This document shows positions 8,946 through 16,244 of a stretch of DNA of 64,000 nt, piece by piece. Every line of letters starts with the position of its first letter. The first letter of the stretch is position 1. The position numbers and the translations under genes are program-made. The DNA comes from Bacillota bacterium. Its GTDB lineage: Bacteria > Bacillota_I > Bacilli_A > RF39 > UBA660. Location: assembly GCA_015059245.1 (NCBI GenBank), contig SVAU01000007.1:62001-126000 (forward strand), given 5' to 3'. The notes below the pieces were generated by a model. It had not been told where the DNA came from and made no database searches. It saw only the letters and a list, made by a program, of their open reading frames with translations.

Positions 8946-9746
8946 TTATTTCTTTTTTGTTATCGCTAGGATGTGACCACTATAACCAATTAGATCTTTT
9001 CTATTACATACTGATAGATGGTAGTTTATGTAGTGTTGGTATGTTTCTTCATCCATATTGTTTATGGCGTCTGCTATTAGTCTAGATGGTCCATCTGTAG
9101 CTATATAGTCTTCAATAGAAATTGTTTCTTTTGTAAGTTCACTAATAACTTCGTCTATGTATGACATATAGAATATATATTCTGGTTTATTATTTGCTTT
9201 ATAATTTTCATTAACCATTTTGTCTTGACCGAAGTTGCTTATTAGTTCGTTTCTTTTGAAACCCCAGTCTAATATACTTATATCTGTTAAGATGAATGCG
9301 TACATTATAATACCGTCTTTTTTAGTTACTCTTATAGCTTCTTCTATAACACGTTGTCTTTCTTGTTTATCGAACACATGATATAGGGGACCAAGAACAA
9401 GTGTTATATCGAATGTATTATCTTCATATCTAGATAAATCTATGGCATTTCCTTGATGAGCTTTAATATTTAGTTCTGGAGTAATTTTTGATCTTAATAT
9501 AGATAGGTTGTCTTCTGATAGTTCTATTGATTCTACTTCGTAACCTAGTCTTGCATAATATAAGGAATAAGCTCCTGTGCCTGCTCCGACTTCTAATATT
9601 TTGTCTCCTTTTTTAAGGTATTTATCTATGTATGTAGTTGTTGTTATAAATTCTATTTTATGAGTTTTATCTTTGGTAAGACGCTCATCTTCGTCATAAG
9701 TTTGTTTATAGAATTCTTTGACTATATTATCTGTTTGTCTTTCCAT
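8946..9746 (-). CDS. Class I SAM-dependent methyltransferase
   Basis: 266 residues with a clear Methyltransf_11/25-type core: ILEVGAGTGAYSLYYARLGYEVESIELS (about 49-76), then NTFDITLVLGPLYHV. The LGPLYH motif is common in small-molecule methyltransferases of Firmicutes that lie beside acetyltransferases and transport genes. The substrate is not deducible. AAGGAGG lies 4 bases before the ATG. The position inside a run of GNAT, nucleotidyltransferase and exporter genes suggests modification of a small molecule. Confidence 0.85.
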   Translation of the reverse strand: MERQTDNIVKEFYKQTYDEDERLTKDKTHKIEFITTTTYIDKYLKKGDKILEVGAGTGAYSLYYARLGYEVESIELSEDNLSILRSKITPELNIKAHQGNAIDLSRYEDNTFDITLVLGPLYHVFDKQERQRVIEEAIRVTKKDGIIMYAFILTDISILDWGFKRNELISNFGQDKMVNENYKANNKPEYIFYMSYIDEVISELTKETISIEDYIATDGPSRLIADAINNMDEETYQHYINYHLSVCNRKDLIGYSGHILAITKKK

Positions 9747-9755
9747 AATACCTCC

Positions 9756-10214
9756 TTATAATTCTATTTCCATTTTAATTTTCTTTTCTTTAAATCCTTT
9801 TTTCTTATAGAATTTGATTGCACTATCATTGAACGACCATACATCTAATACTATATTATCACATTTATTTAATTTGGCTATTTCTTTTATTTCTTCGATA
9901 AGGCTTGTACCTATTCCACGATTGTGTTCAGTTTTTTTGACTCCTAGTTGTTCTATATGCATAGTCTTTCTTTTTTTAGTGTGTCTTCCCTCTTTTACAG
10001 ATATGAAAGCATTGATGAAACCTATTATTTTTATTTCTTCTGCTACTAGAAAGAAGTTATTTTTATCCGCTAGTAATAATTCAAATTCTTCTTTAGTAAA
10101 AGGATCTGCTTTTTTGAATGTTTTCTTTTCGTTTTGTTGGTGGAGATCGTGCACTTCTTCAAATATTGCATGTATTTCTTCGAAATCCATCATTGTTGCT
10201 TTTTTGATGACCAT
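9756..10214 (-). CDS. GNAT family N-acetyltransferase
   Basis: About 152 residues. Motif A is visible as HIEQLGVKKTEHNRGIGTSLIEEI with the GxGxS-type turn, and motif B as SFNDSAIKFYKKKGF near the end. I start it at ATG 10214 because AGGAGG lies 8 bases before that codon; an upstream GTG at 10223 would sit too close to the site. It is in the middle of the long operon, 9 bases before the methyltransferase gene and 21 bases after another GNAT. Confidence 0.85.
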   Translation of the reverse strand: MVIKKATMMDFEEIHAIFEEVHDLHQQNEKKTFKKADPFTKEEFELLLADKNNFFLVAEEIKIIGFINAFISVKEGRHTKKRKTMHIEQLGVKKTEHNRGIGTSLIEEIKEIAKLNKCDNIVLDVWSFNDSAIKFYKKKGFKEKKIKMEIEL

Positions 10215-10235
10215 GATACCCACCTCCTAACTATT

Positions 10236-10814
10236 TTATTTTCTTAATATTTTTGGTTCATAAATTTCTTTGTGGTTGTTTATGGATTCATCTACGTTAA
10301 TTATGTATCGCCATACTTGACATTTTTCATAGTCACTATAGTATTCATCTATTCTTACTCCACCTAAAGCTTCCATAGTACGAGATGATGCTAAGTTAGA
10401 ACTATCACAGTCTAGTATGACTTCTTTTATACCTAGGGTTTGACATCGTAGTAATGCTAGATAAAGATTTATTTTATTGTAGCCTTTATTACGTTCACTA
10501 GGTCTTATTCCATAACCGATATGTCCACCACATTTCATTAGTCTTTCATTTAGACATAGACGGATGTTTATCATACCGATTATTCTGTCTTGTTCGTTTA
10601 CAAGATAATATGTTTCTGCTGGTACTCTTTGTTCATTTGGAATACACATTCGATCTTGTTCTAATTTATCTAGCCAACCTTGATAGTTGTCTAGATATCT
10701 GTCTAATCCACCTGAACCGTTTATATGAGAACCAACATTAATATGTTCTTGTATGTAATCTATACCCTTTTCCATGTATTCCATGGAGGGGACGATGTGT
10801 CTTAAACGTTCCAT
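10236..10814 (-). CDS. GNAT family N-acetyltransferase
   Basis: 192 residues. The acetyl-CoA motif is GYGIRPSERNKGYNKINLYLALL (about 104-126), with the following strand VILDCDSSNLASSRTMEALGG; the arrangement is close to predicted acetyltransferases of the COG3981 kind, where the GxG turn is modified to NKGYN. The N-terminus (HIVPSMEYMEKGIDYI) also fits that group. Function is unknown. AGGAAG precedes the ATG, and the gene lies 15 bases after the nucleotidyltransferase gene. Confidence 0.8.
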   Translation of the reverse strand: MERLRHIVPSMEYMEKGIDYIQEHINVGSHINGSGGLDRYLDNYQGWLDKLEQDRMCIPNEQRVPAETYYLVNEQDRIIGMINIRLCLNERLMKCGGHIGYGIRPSERNKGYNKINLYLALLRCQTLGIKEVILDCDSSNLASSRTMEALGGVRIDEYYSDYEKCQVWRYIINVDESINNHKEIYEPKILRK

Positions 10815-10829
10815 TTTTATCTTCCTTTC

Positions 10830-11549
10830 TTATTTTTCTAAATTTTGTCTTAATACAAAGTTATATATATCGAATTTACCGTCTTCTATTACAAAGTCAT
10901 ATAAAGCTTTTAAGTTATGTTTTGCTGGTACATTGAAACATTTTATAACTAGTTCGTTAAATTCGTTATTTGGGAAATCTCCAATGTCGTATTTGGCTCT
11001 ATATGCTTCATCTTTAAAGAATCGTTCTATCTTTTGTTCTGGTAGAATACAATAGCCATTATTTGCTAAGTAACAATCTACTAGATATTTTAAACATAGA
11101 TAGTATTGTAATTCGTTATGGTATTTAGCTGCTAGATATTCATCGAAAGCATGCCAACAGGCGTAGTATTTCATCATATCTTTTTCTGGTTGTTTTACTA
11201 GCGCTTGTTTTGCTTCTTCTTTTAGTATTTCTACTATACCATTTCTATCTAATAGTACTTGGCCATGCAGTAGCATGTTTGCCATACTTCCACCGTGACC
11301 TCGTTTATCTTCTTCTAAGTAACCTCTTACTTTATTTATGGGGTTTACGAAGTATTCTATTAGATAACCATTAACTAGTTTATTACCACGTTCACGATAT
11401 TTAGCTTTATCGTTTAATATTACATATACGTCTATGTCACTATATTCATTTTGATTACCTACGGCATAACTGCCGACTAGTAATATAGCTTCGACTTCTT
11501 TGTCTTCCATATATGGTTTTATAAACTCATTTAGTGCTAGTTTCCACAT
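10830..11549 (-). CDS. Nucleotidyltransferase domain protein, aminoglycoside-adenylyltransferase-like
   Basis: 239 residues. The polymerase-beta-type nucleotidyltransferase signature is seen in AILLVGSYAVGNQNEYSDIDVYVIL: a GS motif followed by the paired aspartates of the metal site (about residues 24-48). The remaining 170 residues are helical, as in kanamycin or lincosamide nucleotidyltransferases, but I cannot assign a drug. The AAAAGGAGG site precedes the start. Its neighbours are three GNATs, a methyltransferase and an exporter, so a drug- or metabolite-modifying role is plausible but inferred. Confidence 0.8.
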   Translation of the reverse strand: MWKLALNEFIKPYMEDKEVEAILLVGSYAVGNQNEYSDIDVYVILNDKAKYRERGNKLVNGYLIEYFVNPINKVRGYLEEDKRGHGGSMANMLLHGQVLLDRNGIVEILKEEAKQALVKQPEKDMMKYYACWHAFDEYLAAKYHNELQYYLCLKYLVDCYLANNGYCILPEQKIERFFKDEAYRAKYDIGDFPNNEFNELVIKCFNVPAKHNLKALYDFVIEDGKFDIYNFVLRQNLEK

Positions 11550-11577
11550 AATAGTCGACCTCCTTTTCTATTTATTT

Positions 11578-11715
11578 TTATTTACGTTTTAAAGTTAAAT
11601 TTAGATTATGTTCATAATATTCTTTTAGATAATCTAAATATTCTTGATAATATTTTTTAAGATATTTATATAGTTGTTTTTTATAGTATCTTAAATCATC
11701 TTTTGTATAATTCAT
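11578..11715 (-). CDS. Small ORF, 45 residues, tyrosine/lysine-rich
   Basis: An open frame too short for routine calling, with GGAGTG 6 bases before its ATG, placed between the frameshifted GNAT and the nucleotidyltransferase in the same direction. It starts MNYTKDDLRYYKKQLY and is dominated by Tyr, Lys, Leu and Glu with heptad-like spacing, so it probably forms one long amphipathic helix. There is no signal peptide. I do not recognise a family; it could be a small helper protein of the operon. Confidence 0.55.
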   Translation of the reverse strand: MNYTKDDLRYYKKQLYKYLKKYYQEYLDYLKEYYEHNLNLTLKRK

Positions 11716-11727
11716 CTTAATCACTCC

Positions 11728-12156
11728 TTAATTTCTTCTTAATCTCATGTAGATGTCATCTACAGGGTTGTTATTTCTAGTTGTTACAGCAGTGATACGA
11801 TTGTATTCTTCAAAACCAAGTCTTTGATAGCAACGAATAGCTCTTTCGTTATGAGAGAATACTATTAATCTTATTTCGTCTAGATTAAGTTCGTTAAATC
11901 CGATTCTAATTAACTCTGTTATTGCTTCTGTACCTAGACCGATATTTTGGAATAGTGGTGATATAAATATACCTATTTCTCCACTACCATTTTCTATATC
12001 ATGTATTGAACAGTTACCAATGAATTCATTTGTTTCTATTGATATCATTGAGAAAGTATAATCGTTTTGATGACGTTCGATCCATGATATACTGTGTTCT
12101 CTAGTCGTTCCTTCTTGTTCGTTTTGAAGATATGTATTTATTTCTGGATTATTCAT
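11728..12156 (-). CDS. GNAT family N-acetyltransferase, N-terminus lost by an apparent frameshift
   Basis: The open frame gives 142 residues with acetyl-CoA motif A (GIFISPLFQNIGLGTEAITELI) and motif B (SHNERAIRCYQRLGF), as in ribosomal-protein- or drug-type GNATs. It lacks the first strand and has no ribosome binding site. That strand is encoded upstream in another frame from a well-placed start at 12235. Removing one T near 12180 would join the two parts into a normal protein of about 168 residues. It may be a real mutation, an assembly error or programmed slippage. Confidence 0.75.
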   Translation of the reverse strand: MNNPEINTYLQNEQEGTTREHSISWIERHQNDYTFSMISIETNEFIGNCSIHDIENGSGEIGIFISPLFQNIGLGTEAITELIRIGFNELNLDEIRLIVFSHNERAIRCYQRLGFEEYNRITAVTTRNNNPVDDIYMRLRRN

Positions 12157-12157
12157 G

Positions 12158-12235
12158 TTAGTGATGTAATCTTCTAAGTAACGATAGTTTGGGACGGGTG
12201 AACAGTATACGGTCAGTTCTAAAAAGTATTTCCAT
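12158..12235 (-). pseudogene. Out-of-frame 5' end of the GNAT gene
   Basis: GGAAGGAGGAG followed 5 bases later by ATG opens a frame reading MEILFRTDRILFTRPKLS, the classic first strand of a GNAT (L.TDRL..R motif), which then breaks after 25 codons at a stop. The continuation (YLEDYITNMNNPE) is in the adjacent frame that leads into the GNAT body. The junction is at the TT of 12181-12180. Confidence 0.7.
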
Positions 12236-12281
12236 AAGTTCTCCTCCTTCCTTTTTAGTATTTTTTATCTTTTAAAAATGC

Positions 12282-12430
12282 AAAAAGAGTCACATATAAT
12301 GATGTGACTCCGATATAATCGTGTAGGAATTATAGTTCCCTATGTAGCTTTAATACATACTCACTAAGAGTACGATAGTCCTTTTGAGAGTTCGATATTT
12401 ATGCGTGCATAAGCAGACATACTCTTAAGG
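12282..12430 (-). promoter_or_regulatory. Second structured leader with terminator, upstream of the GNAT gene
   Basis: The minus-strand RNA folds by eye into several stems: a long arm GTACGATTCCTT with AAGGACTATCGTAC enclosing AGAGT/ACTCT and TTATGC/GCATAA, then ATGTA/TACAT, then AGGGAA/TTCCT, and lastly a terminator GAGTCACAT/ATGTGACTC with TTTTT (12310-12282). Its 3' part shares the boxes CCTACACG and CGGAGTCAC with the leader at 12548-12641. The second box forms the 5' arm of the terminator, so an attenuation switch is possible. The ligand or signal is unknown. Confidence 0.6.
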
Positions 12431-12501
12431 AATCGTACGATAAATTGTAATATTTCTTTTAGTTTAAATGTGACACAATAAATCCATGCATATGACATCA
12501 T
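12364..12501 (-). CDS. Small ORF, 45 residues, between the two leader RNAs
   Basis: It begins MMSYAWIYCVTFKLKE, preceded by GAGAGGTG 6 bases before the ATG; the middle is hydrophobic and basic (ILQFIVRFLKS), the end polar (ARINIELSKGLSYS). The last 25 codons coincide with the palindromic RNA arms of the second leader, so ribosome position on this ORF could change the folding. It may be a leader peptide sensing translation, or a small membrane-binding peptide. I recognise no family. Confidence 0.5.
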   Translation of the reverse strand: MMSYAWIYCVTFKLKEILQFIVRFLKSMSAYARINIELSKGLSYS

Positions 12502-12547
12502 AAATATCACCTCTCTTTCTTAGTTTATTCGTAGTATTAAAAGATAT

Positions 12548-12576
12548 AAAAAAGCCACGAATAAAACATTCGTGAC
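12548..12576 (-). terminator. Terminator of the first leader RNA
   Basis: Minus strand AGTCACGAAT / ATTCGTGGCT stem followed by TTTTTT. It would stop transcripts started at the promoter at 12647-12675 before the 45-residue ORF. Confidence 0.8.
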
Positions 12577-12641
12577 TCCGTAATACGTGTAGGTTCTTCG
12601 CCCAGCACAGCTCGTTTTATAAACTTATGTGCTCTCACTTG
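12548..12641 (-). ncRNA. Putative structured leader or small RNA, about 95 bases
   Basis: It has a good promoter at its 5' end and an intrinsic terminator at its 3' end. Between them AGCACA pairs with TGTGCT, followed by GGGCGAAGAACC, then the two boxes CCTACACG and CGGAGTCAC, which recur in the leader at 12304-12327 with similar spacing (5 and 7 bases). No class I know (T-box, purine, SAM, guanidine, fluoride, Mn) fits. It may act as an attenuator for the downstream operon or as a free small RNA. Confidence 0.6.
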
Positions 12642-12646
12642 AATAG

Positions 12647-12675
12647 AAAATAACACATTTAATTTTCTTTGTCAA
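12647..12675 (-). promoter_or_regulatory. Promoter inside the end of the recombinase gene
   Basis: Minus strand TTGACA (12675-12670), 17-base spacer, TATTTT (12652-12647). The -35 box lies in the final codons of the Xer gene. Transcription would begin about 12641 and run into the leader RNA and the modification/export operon. Confidence 0.75.
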
Positions 12676-13570
12676 CATTTTCTCGTTGTCTTGGAAAAGT
12701 TTTTAAATAAACGCTTCTTAATCTTTCGTTTGTTATATGAGTATATATCTGTGTAGTAGATAGTGATGAATGACCTAATAATTCTTGAACACTTTTTAAA
12801 TCTGCTCCATTATTTAGTAAGTCTGTTGCAAATGTATGACGTAATACGTGAGGAGATATATTGTGTTTTAAAGAGGCATCTCTTACTACATTATCTATTA
12901 TCATTTGGATACCTCTAGTAGATAGTGGATCTCCATTATTATTTAATAATAATACTTTTGTTTTGTTCTTATCTTGAAGTATTGGTCTTGATTGTTCTAG
13001 ATATAGTTCTAGATACTTTTTAGCATAGTCTCCAAAGAATACTATTCTTTCTTTAGAACCCTTACCTAATACTCTTATTTCTTTTGTATGTATATTAATG
13101 TTGTCTATAGTTAAACTAGCTAGTTCTGATACACGTAGACCTGATGCATATAGTAGTTCTACTATAAGACGATTTCTTATGCCTAATGGTGTTTCTATAT
13201 CAATTGAATCAAATATCTTTTGTAATTCATCTGATTGTAAGAAGTTAGGTAATTTTTTATCTTTTTTTGGATTTTTAATTAACTTAAACATATTTACTGA
13301 TACTACTTTATTTATCATTAAGTATTGGTAAAAGTGTCTTAGAGTACTTAAGATTCTTGATATGGTTGTTTTTGAATATTTTAATTCATCTAAGTATTTA
13401 AGATAACTTCTTATTTCATCTTTATTTATTGATTTATAATTTATGTTTTTATTTTTTATAAATTTAGAATAGTTATCAAGATCTTTTTGATAACTAGTGA
13501 TAGTTGTTTCTGGATATCTTTTTTCGTTACTTAGGTACTTTATAAAGTCTTTTATGTGTTTCTCTATCAT
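12659..13570 (-). CDS. Tyrosine recombinase of the XerC/XerD type
   Basis: 303 residues, the normal Xer length. An N-terminal SAM-like core-binding domain (about 1-95) is followed by the catalytic domain. Arg in ASGLRVSEL, His-Leu-Arg-His in HVLRHTFATDL, and GHSSLSTTQIYTH with the nucleophilic Tyr are all present. It probably resolves chromosome dimers at dif with a partner or alone; no dif site or integrated element is apparent nearby, so I do not regard it as a phage integrase. C or D cannot be decided from this window. Confidence 0.9.
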   Translation of the reverse strand: MIEKHIKDFIKYLSNEKRYPETTITSYQKDLDNYSKFIKNKNINYKSINKDEIRSYLKYLDELKYSKTTISRILSTLRHFYQYLMINKVVSVNMFKLIKNPKKDKKLPNFLQSDELQKIFDSIDIETPLGIRNRLIVELLYASGLRVSELASLTIDNINIHTKEIRVLGKGSKERIVFFGDYAKKYLELYLEQSRPILQDKNKTKVLLLNNNGDPLSTRGIQMIIDNVVRDASLKHNISPHVLRHTFATDLLNNGADLKSVQELLGHSSLSTTQIYTHITNERLRSVYLKTFPRQRENVDKEN

Positions 13571-13597
13571 CTATATCACCATAATTATTATAACATG

Positions 13598-13620
13598 AAA
13601 AAAGAGAGTTTCCTCTCTTA
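13598..13620 (-). terminator. Terminator after the 13618-14181 gene
   Basis: Minus strand AAGAGAGG AAA CTCTCTTTTTT, overlapping the stop codon of the upstream gene. Confidence 0.8.
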
Positions 13621-14181
13621 TTTACGTCTTCTTGATGTTGTAGGTTCTTCTACTCCGAAGTATGGAGTTACTACTATGCCGCGATCTGCTAATTCATCTG
13701 GGGTTAATTCTTCACCAGGATACATCATTTCAATTTCTTCCGGAGTTAAGAATTGTTCATGCTCTTGTTCATATTCTTGTTCATGAGCCATATTAGATAT
13801 AATAACTTGTGCTGCAACTTTAGAAGTTGGTTGTTTACGTAATACTTCACGTGCTTTATCAGCAGTAGATTTAGCTTCAGTAGTTTTTGTAACTTTCTTA
13901 GTTGTTTTCTTTCTTATACCTAATTCTTTTCTTAGACGAGAAAGTTCTTCGTATTTCATACGTCTTATTTCTTCATCTGTTGGTCTTACATATATTTCTG
14001 GATGAGCTTTATAATATGCTATTATTTCTTTTGGATATTCATACATTCTTTCTTGAGTTCTTTTATACATGCTAAATAATTGAGCGTGGTTTTTAATACC
14101 AGTTAAATACTCTTTAGAATAAAATGTATGAGTTAGAAAATAATCTATTATATTAGTTCTTTCTTGATCACTTAAGTACAT
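13618..14181 (-). CDS. Hypothetical protein, basic linker and acidic tail
   Basis: 187 residues with no family recognised. An N-terminal helical region (MYLSDQERTNIIDYFL onward) is followed by a Lys/Thr-rich stretch (KKTTKKVTKTTEAKST, about 96-111), a Glu/Gln-rich segment and an acidic ELTPDELADRG part, ending in RRRK. No membrane segment. I start at ATG 14181 because AGGATGTG lies at a suitable distance; a GTG at 14190 would overlap that site. Monocistronic or co-transcribed with the preceding gene, 40 bases upstream. Confidence 0.65.
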   Translation of the reverse strand: MYLSDQERTNIIDYFLTHTFYSKEYLTGIKNHAQLFSMYKRTQERMYEYPKEIIAYYKAHPEIYVRPTDEEIRRMKYEELSRLRKELGIRKKTTKKVTKTTEAKSTADKAREVLRKQPTSKVAAQVIISNMAHEQEYEQEHEQFLTPEEIEMMYPGEELTPDELADRGIVVTPYFGVEEPTTSRRRK

Positions 14182-14230
14182 TACTATCACATCCTATAAT
14201 AACTATAAATTATTTTATTAAATTAATCAA

Positions 14231-14830
14231 CTAGGCAACGTTTTTTAATTCTAATTTATTTGATTCTAATTTTTTAGTTATTCTTGGGAAGATAGTATCT
14301 ACTATTCTTAGAATAATTGTTCTTTTTTTATCATATGGTATCTTTTTAAATAATGATAATGCTGCTTTTACACCGTTTTGGCCTTTAGCTTTAAATAAAT
14401 CTAATTGTTTTATGACGAATTTAAATTCTTTTACTTGTTCATCATCATCTTTAAAGTGACATATATTAAATACTTCGTTTAGTAATTGTTTATTATCTTG
14501 AATAGTAAGTAGGAAGTCTATTAATTCATCTTCGCTAAGTACTGCAGTATCTTCTGAGAAGATTACTCCTTCTTTTAGTTCTCTAGCTCCTTTTTTAGTT
14601 TTATATATTATAGAGAAGCATTCGAATTGTTCGTCTGGACTTACTAAGTTTTTATCTAGTATTTCGTTTATTAAATCTTTTCTAGTAGTTTTAGCTGTAA
14701 ACTTATCTATTCCATCTAATGTATACATATTTTCTCCTTGGTAGAATTTAGTTAGATTCCAATCTACTGGTAGAAAATCATTATTCTTTCTTTTTATAAC
14801 AAGGCAGTATATTCTTTGTTGATTTGGCAT
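14231..14830 (-). CDS. Hypothetical cytoplasmic protein
   Basis: 199 residues, no recognised domain. The N-terminal 90 residues look like an alpha/beta fold (IYCLVIKRKNNDFLPVDW, then a TLDGIDKFTAKTT segment), and the rest is helical. There are no signal peptide or membrane segments. AAGGAGGGG is 5 bases before the ATG. Neighbouring 13618-14181 is in the same direction, so they may be co-expressed. Confidence 0.65.
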   Translation of the reverse strand: MPNQQRIYCLVIKRKNNDFLPVDWNLTKFYQGENMYTLDGIDKFTAKTTRKDLINEILDKNLVSPDEQFECFSIIYKTKKGARELKEGVIFSEDTAVLSEDELIDFLLTIQDNKQLLNEVFNICHFKDDDEQVKEFKFVIKQLDLFKAKGQNGVKAALSLFKKIPYDKKRTIILRIVDTIFPRITKKLESNKLELKNVA

Positions 14831-14887
14831 AATACCCCTCCTTAAGAGAAGTAATTATACCAAACCATTATTATATAAGTCAATGGG

Positions 14888-15217
14888 TTATTTTATTAGT
14901 TTACCTATCATTTCAAATATATTAGATAGTTCTTCTCCAAAGAAGTAACTTGTCTTATTACTTATGTAATAACCTATATCTGATACTATATTACTAGTAT
15001 TTACTTTATTTGTTTCTGTATAGTTTTTTATATCTATGTATTCACCGTTTTTAACGTCTTCTTCGAACTTTTTTAAGTTTTCTTGGGTAATTATTGTTTT
15101 GTTTCTGTTTTCATTTATTACGCCTGTTTCAACTTGAAAATATAATATTATAAATATAATAAATAGAATTGTTATTATACGTTTAAATACTAACCATGCA
15201 GTTTTAGAGTTTTTCAT
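14888..15217 (-). CDS. Small membrane-anchored protein coupled to spoIIP
   Basis: 109 residues. One N-terminal membrane anchor (VFKRIITILFIIFIILYFQV) and an extracytoplasmic part of about 75 residues rich in Asn, Thr and Glu. Its ATG overlaps the spoIIP stop (ATGA), which strongly suggests coupled synthesis. I know no family. By position it may act with SpoIIP during engulfment, which is an inference. Confidence 0.7.
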   Translation of the reverse strand: MKNSKTAWLVFKRIITILFIIFIILYFQVETGVINENRNKTIITQENLKKFEEDVKNGEYIDIKNYTETNKVNTSNIVSDIGYYISNKTSYFFGEELSNIFEMIGKLIK

Positions 15218-16116
15218 TGTTCTCCTTCTATATATTTTAATATTACTTTAGATAATATTTTTATTGTATTATTTATTTCTTCTATTTCATTATATTGACC
15301 ACCTAGTTCAATTAGAACACTTTTGTTACTTAAATCTTGATTATATATACCATTTACTCCTACACCTTTTTTAGTAGTTATTCCTCTTGTTATATTAGGT
15401 TGTTCTTGTTCTAGTAGTTCTTTTAGGTTTTCTGCTAATAATAGATTTTCTTTATAATTTTTATTTTCTCCACCTACTACAAATAGAATCCGTGCATATT
15501 TGGTATTATTTACTTCTAATAATGTTTTATTTAAGTTAGATGAATCTCTATGAAGATCTATTATAAGTTTTAAAGATTTATTGGTTTCTATAGTATCTTT
15601 TATTGCTATACGTGATGCTTCATAACTATATTTATATGACCATTTATTATTACGTAGTATTTCTGTTATACTTTTATCTTCTACTATAGATGTAATGCCA
15701 TAATCATCTAAATAATCTTTTAAGATATATGAAGCTAGTTTAACTGTTGGTTTTATATTATATGCTTCTAAGTATTTGTCTTTGTAACTTTCAGTTTCGT
15801 GAGTACTATATATGTATACTGTAGGTGTCTTATCTATATTATTTACTTCTAATGTAGGTTTTTCTATTATAGAAAAGTTATTACTTAATATTATATGAGG
15901 ATTTTTATATTGTTCTATTATAGTATTAGTAGATTTATTATTCTTAGTTTCTTCTATTATATGATTTATTATTTCTTTATTAGTTAATTTAGATAGATAT
16001 GATACATAAAAGATATTATATGTTATGTAAGAAGATATAAATATTAGAATTATTATAAGTAATAGATTTCTTTTTAAATGTTTTCTTCTTGTTTTTGTTT
16101 TGAATCTCTTTTTCAT
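15214..16116 (-). CDS. spoIIP: Stage II sporulation protein P, cell wall amidase/endopeptidase
   Basis: 300 residues. After an N-terminal basic stretch and one membrane anchor (about 18-38), the SpoIIP domain shows YIYSTHETESYKD (about 104-116), with the zinc-binding His, LIIDLHRDS with a second His, and VLIELGGQYN with a catalytic Glu. In sporulating Firmicutes SpoIIP works with SpoIID and SpoIIM to degrade peptidoglycan and drive engulfment of the forespore. rpsT is divergently adjacent, as in Bacillus where gpr normally lies between; gpr is absent here. AAAGGTG precedes the ATG. Confidence 0.92.
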   Translation of the reverse strand: MKKRFKTKTRRKHLKRNLLLIIILIFISSYITYNIFYVSYLSKLTNKEIINHIIEETKNNKSTNTIIEQYKNPHIILSNNFSIIEKPTLEVNNIDKTPTVYIYSTHETESYKDKYLEAYNIKPTVKLASYILKDYLDDYGITSIVEDKSITEILRNNKWSYKYSYEASRIAIKDTIETNKSLKLIIDLHRDSSNLNKTLLEVNNTKYARILFVVGGENKNYKENLLLAENLKELLEQEQPNITRGITTKKGVGVNGIYNQDLSNKSVLIELGGQYNEIEEINNTIKILSKVILKYIEGEQ

Positions 16117-16183
16117 GTTATTTCACCTTTTTATAAGTGTAAAATGTTTACTTTTAAAAATATGTCGATTTTACTACTTTTGC

Positions 16184-16212
16184 TTGCATTTCATAACTTT
16201 ATTTAGTATAAT
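16184..16212 (+). promoter_or_regulatory. Promoter of rpsT
   Basis: TTGCAT, 17-base spacer, perfect TATAAT. The leader is about 25 bases, ending in AAGGGAAGGAG. Confidence 0.8.
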
Positions 16213-16244
16213 TCTAGTTGTATTCAAGGGAAGGAGCGACGAAG

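Noticed and set aside
12548..12641. T-box or SAM riboswitch in the recombinase-GNAT gap
   Set aside because: The T-box sequence (GGTGGNACCGCG) is absent and no SAM-type core or other class I know is found; kept only as an unknown leader RNA.
12659..13570. Phage or ICE integrase
   Set aside because: Length and motifs are those of Xer proteins, and no attachment site, excisionase or phage gene lies nearby.
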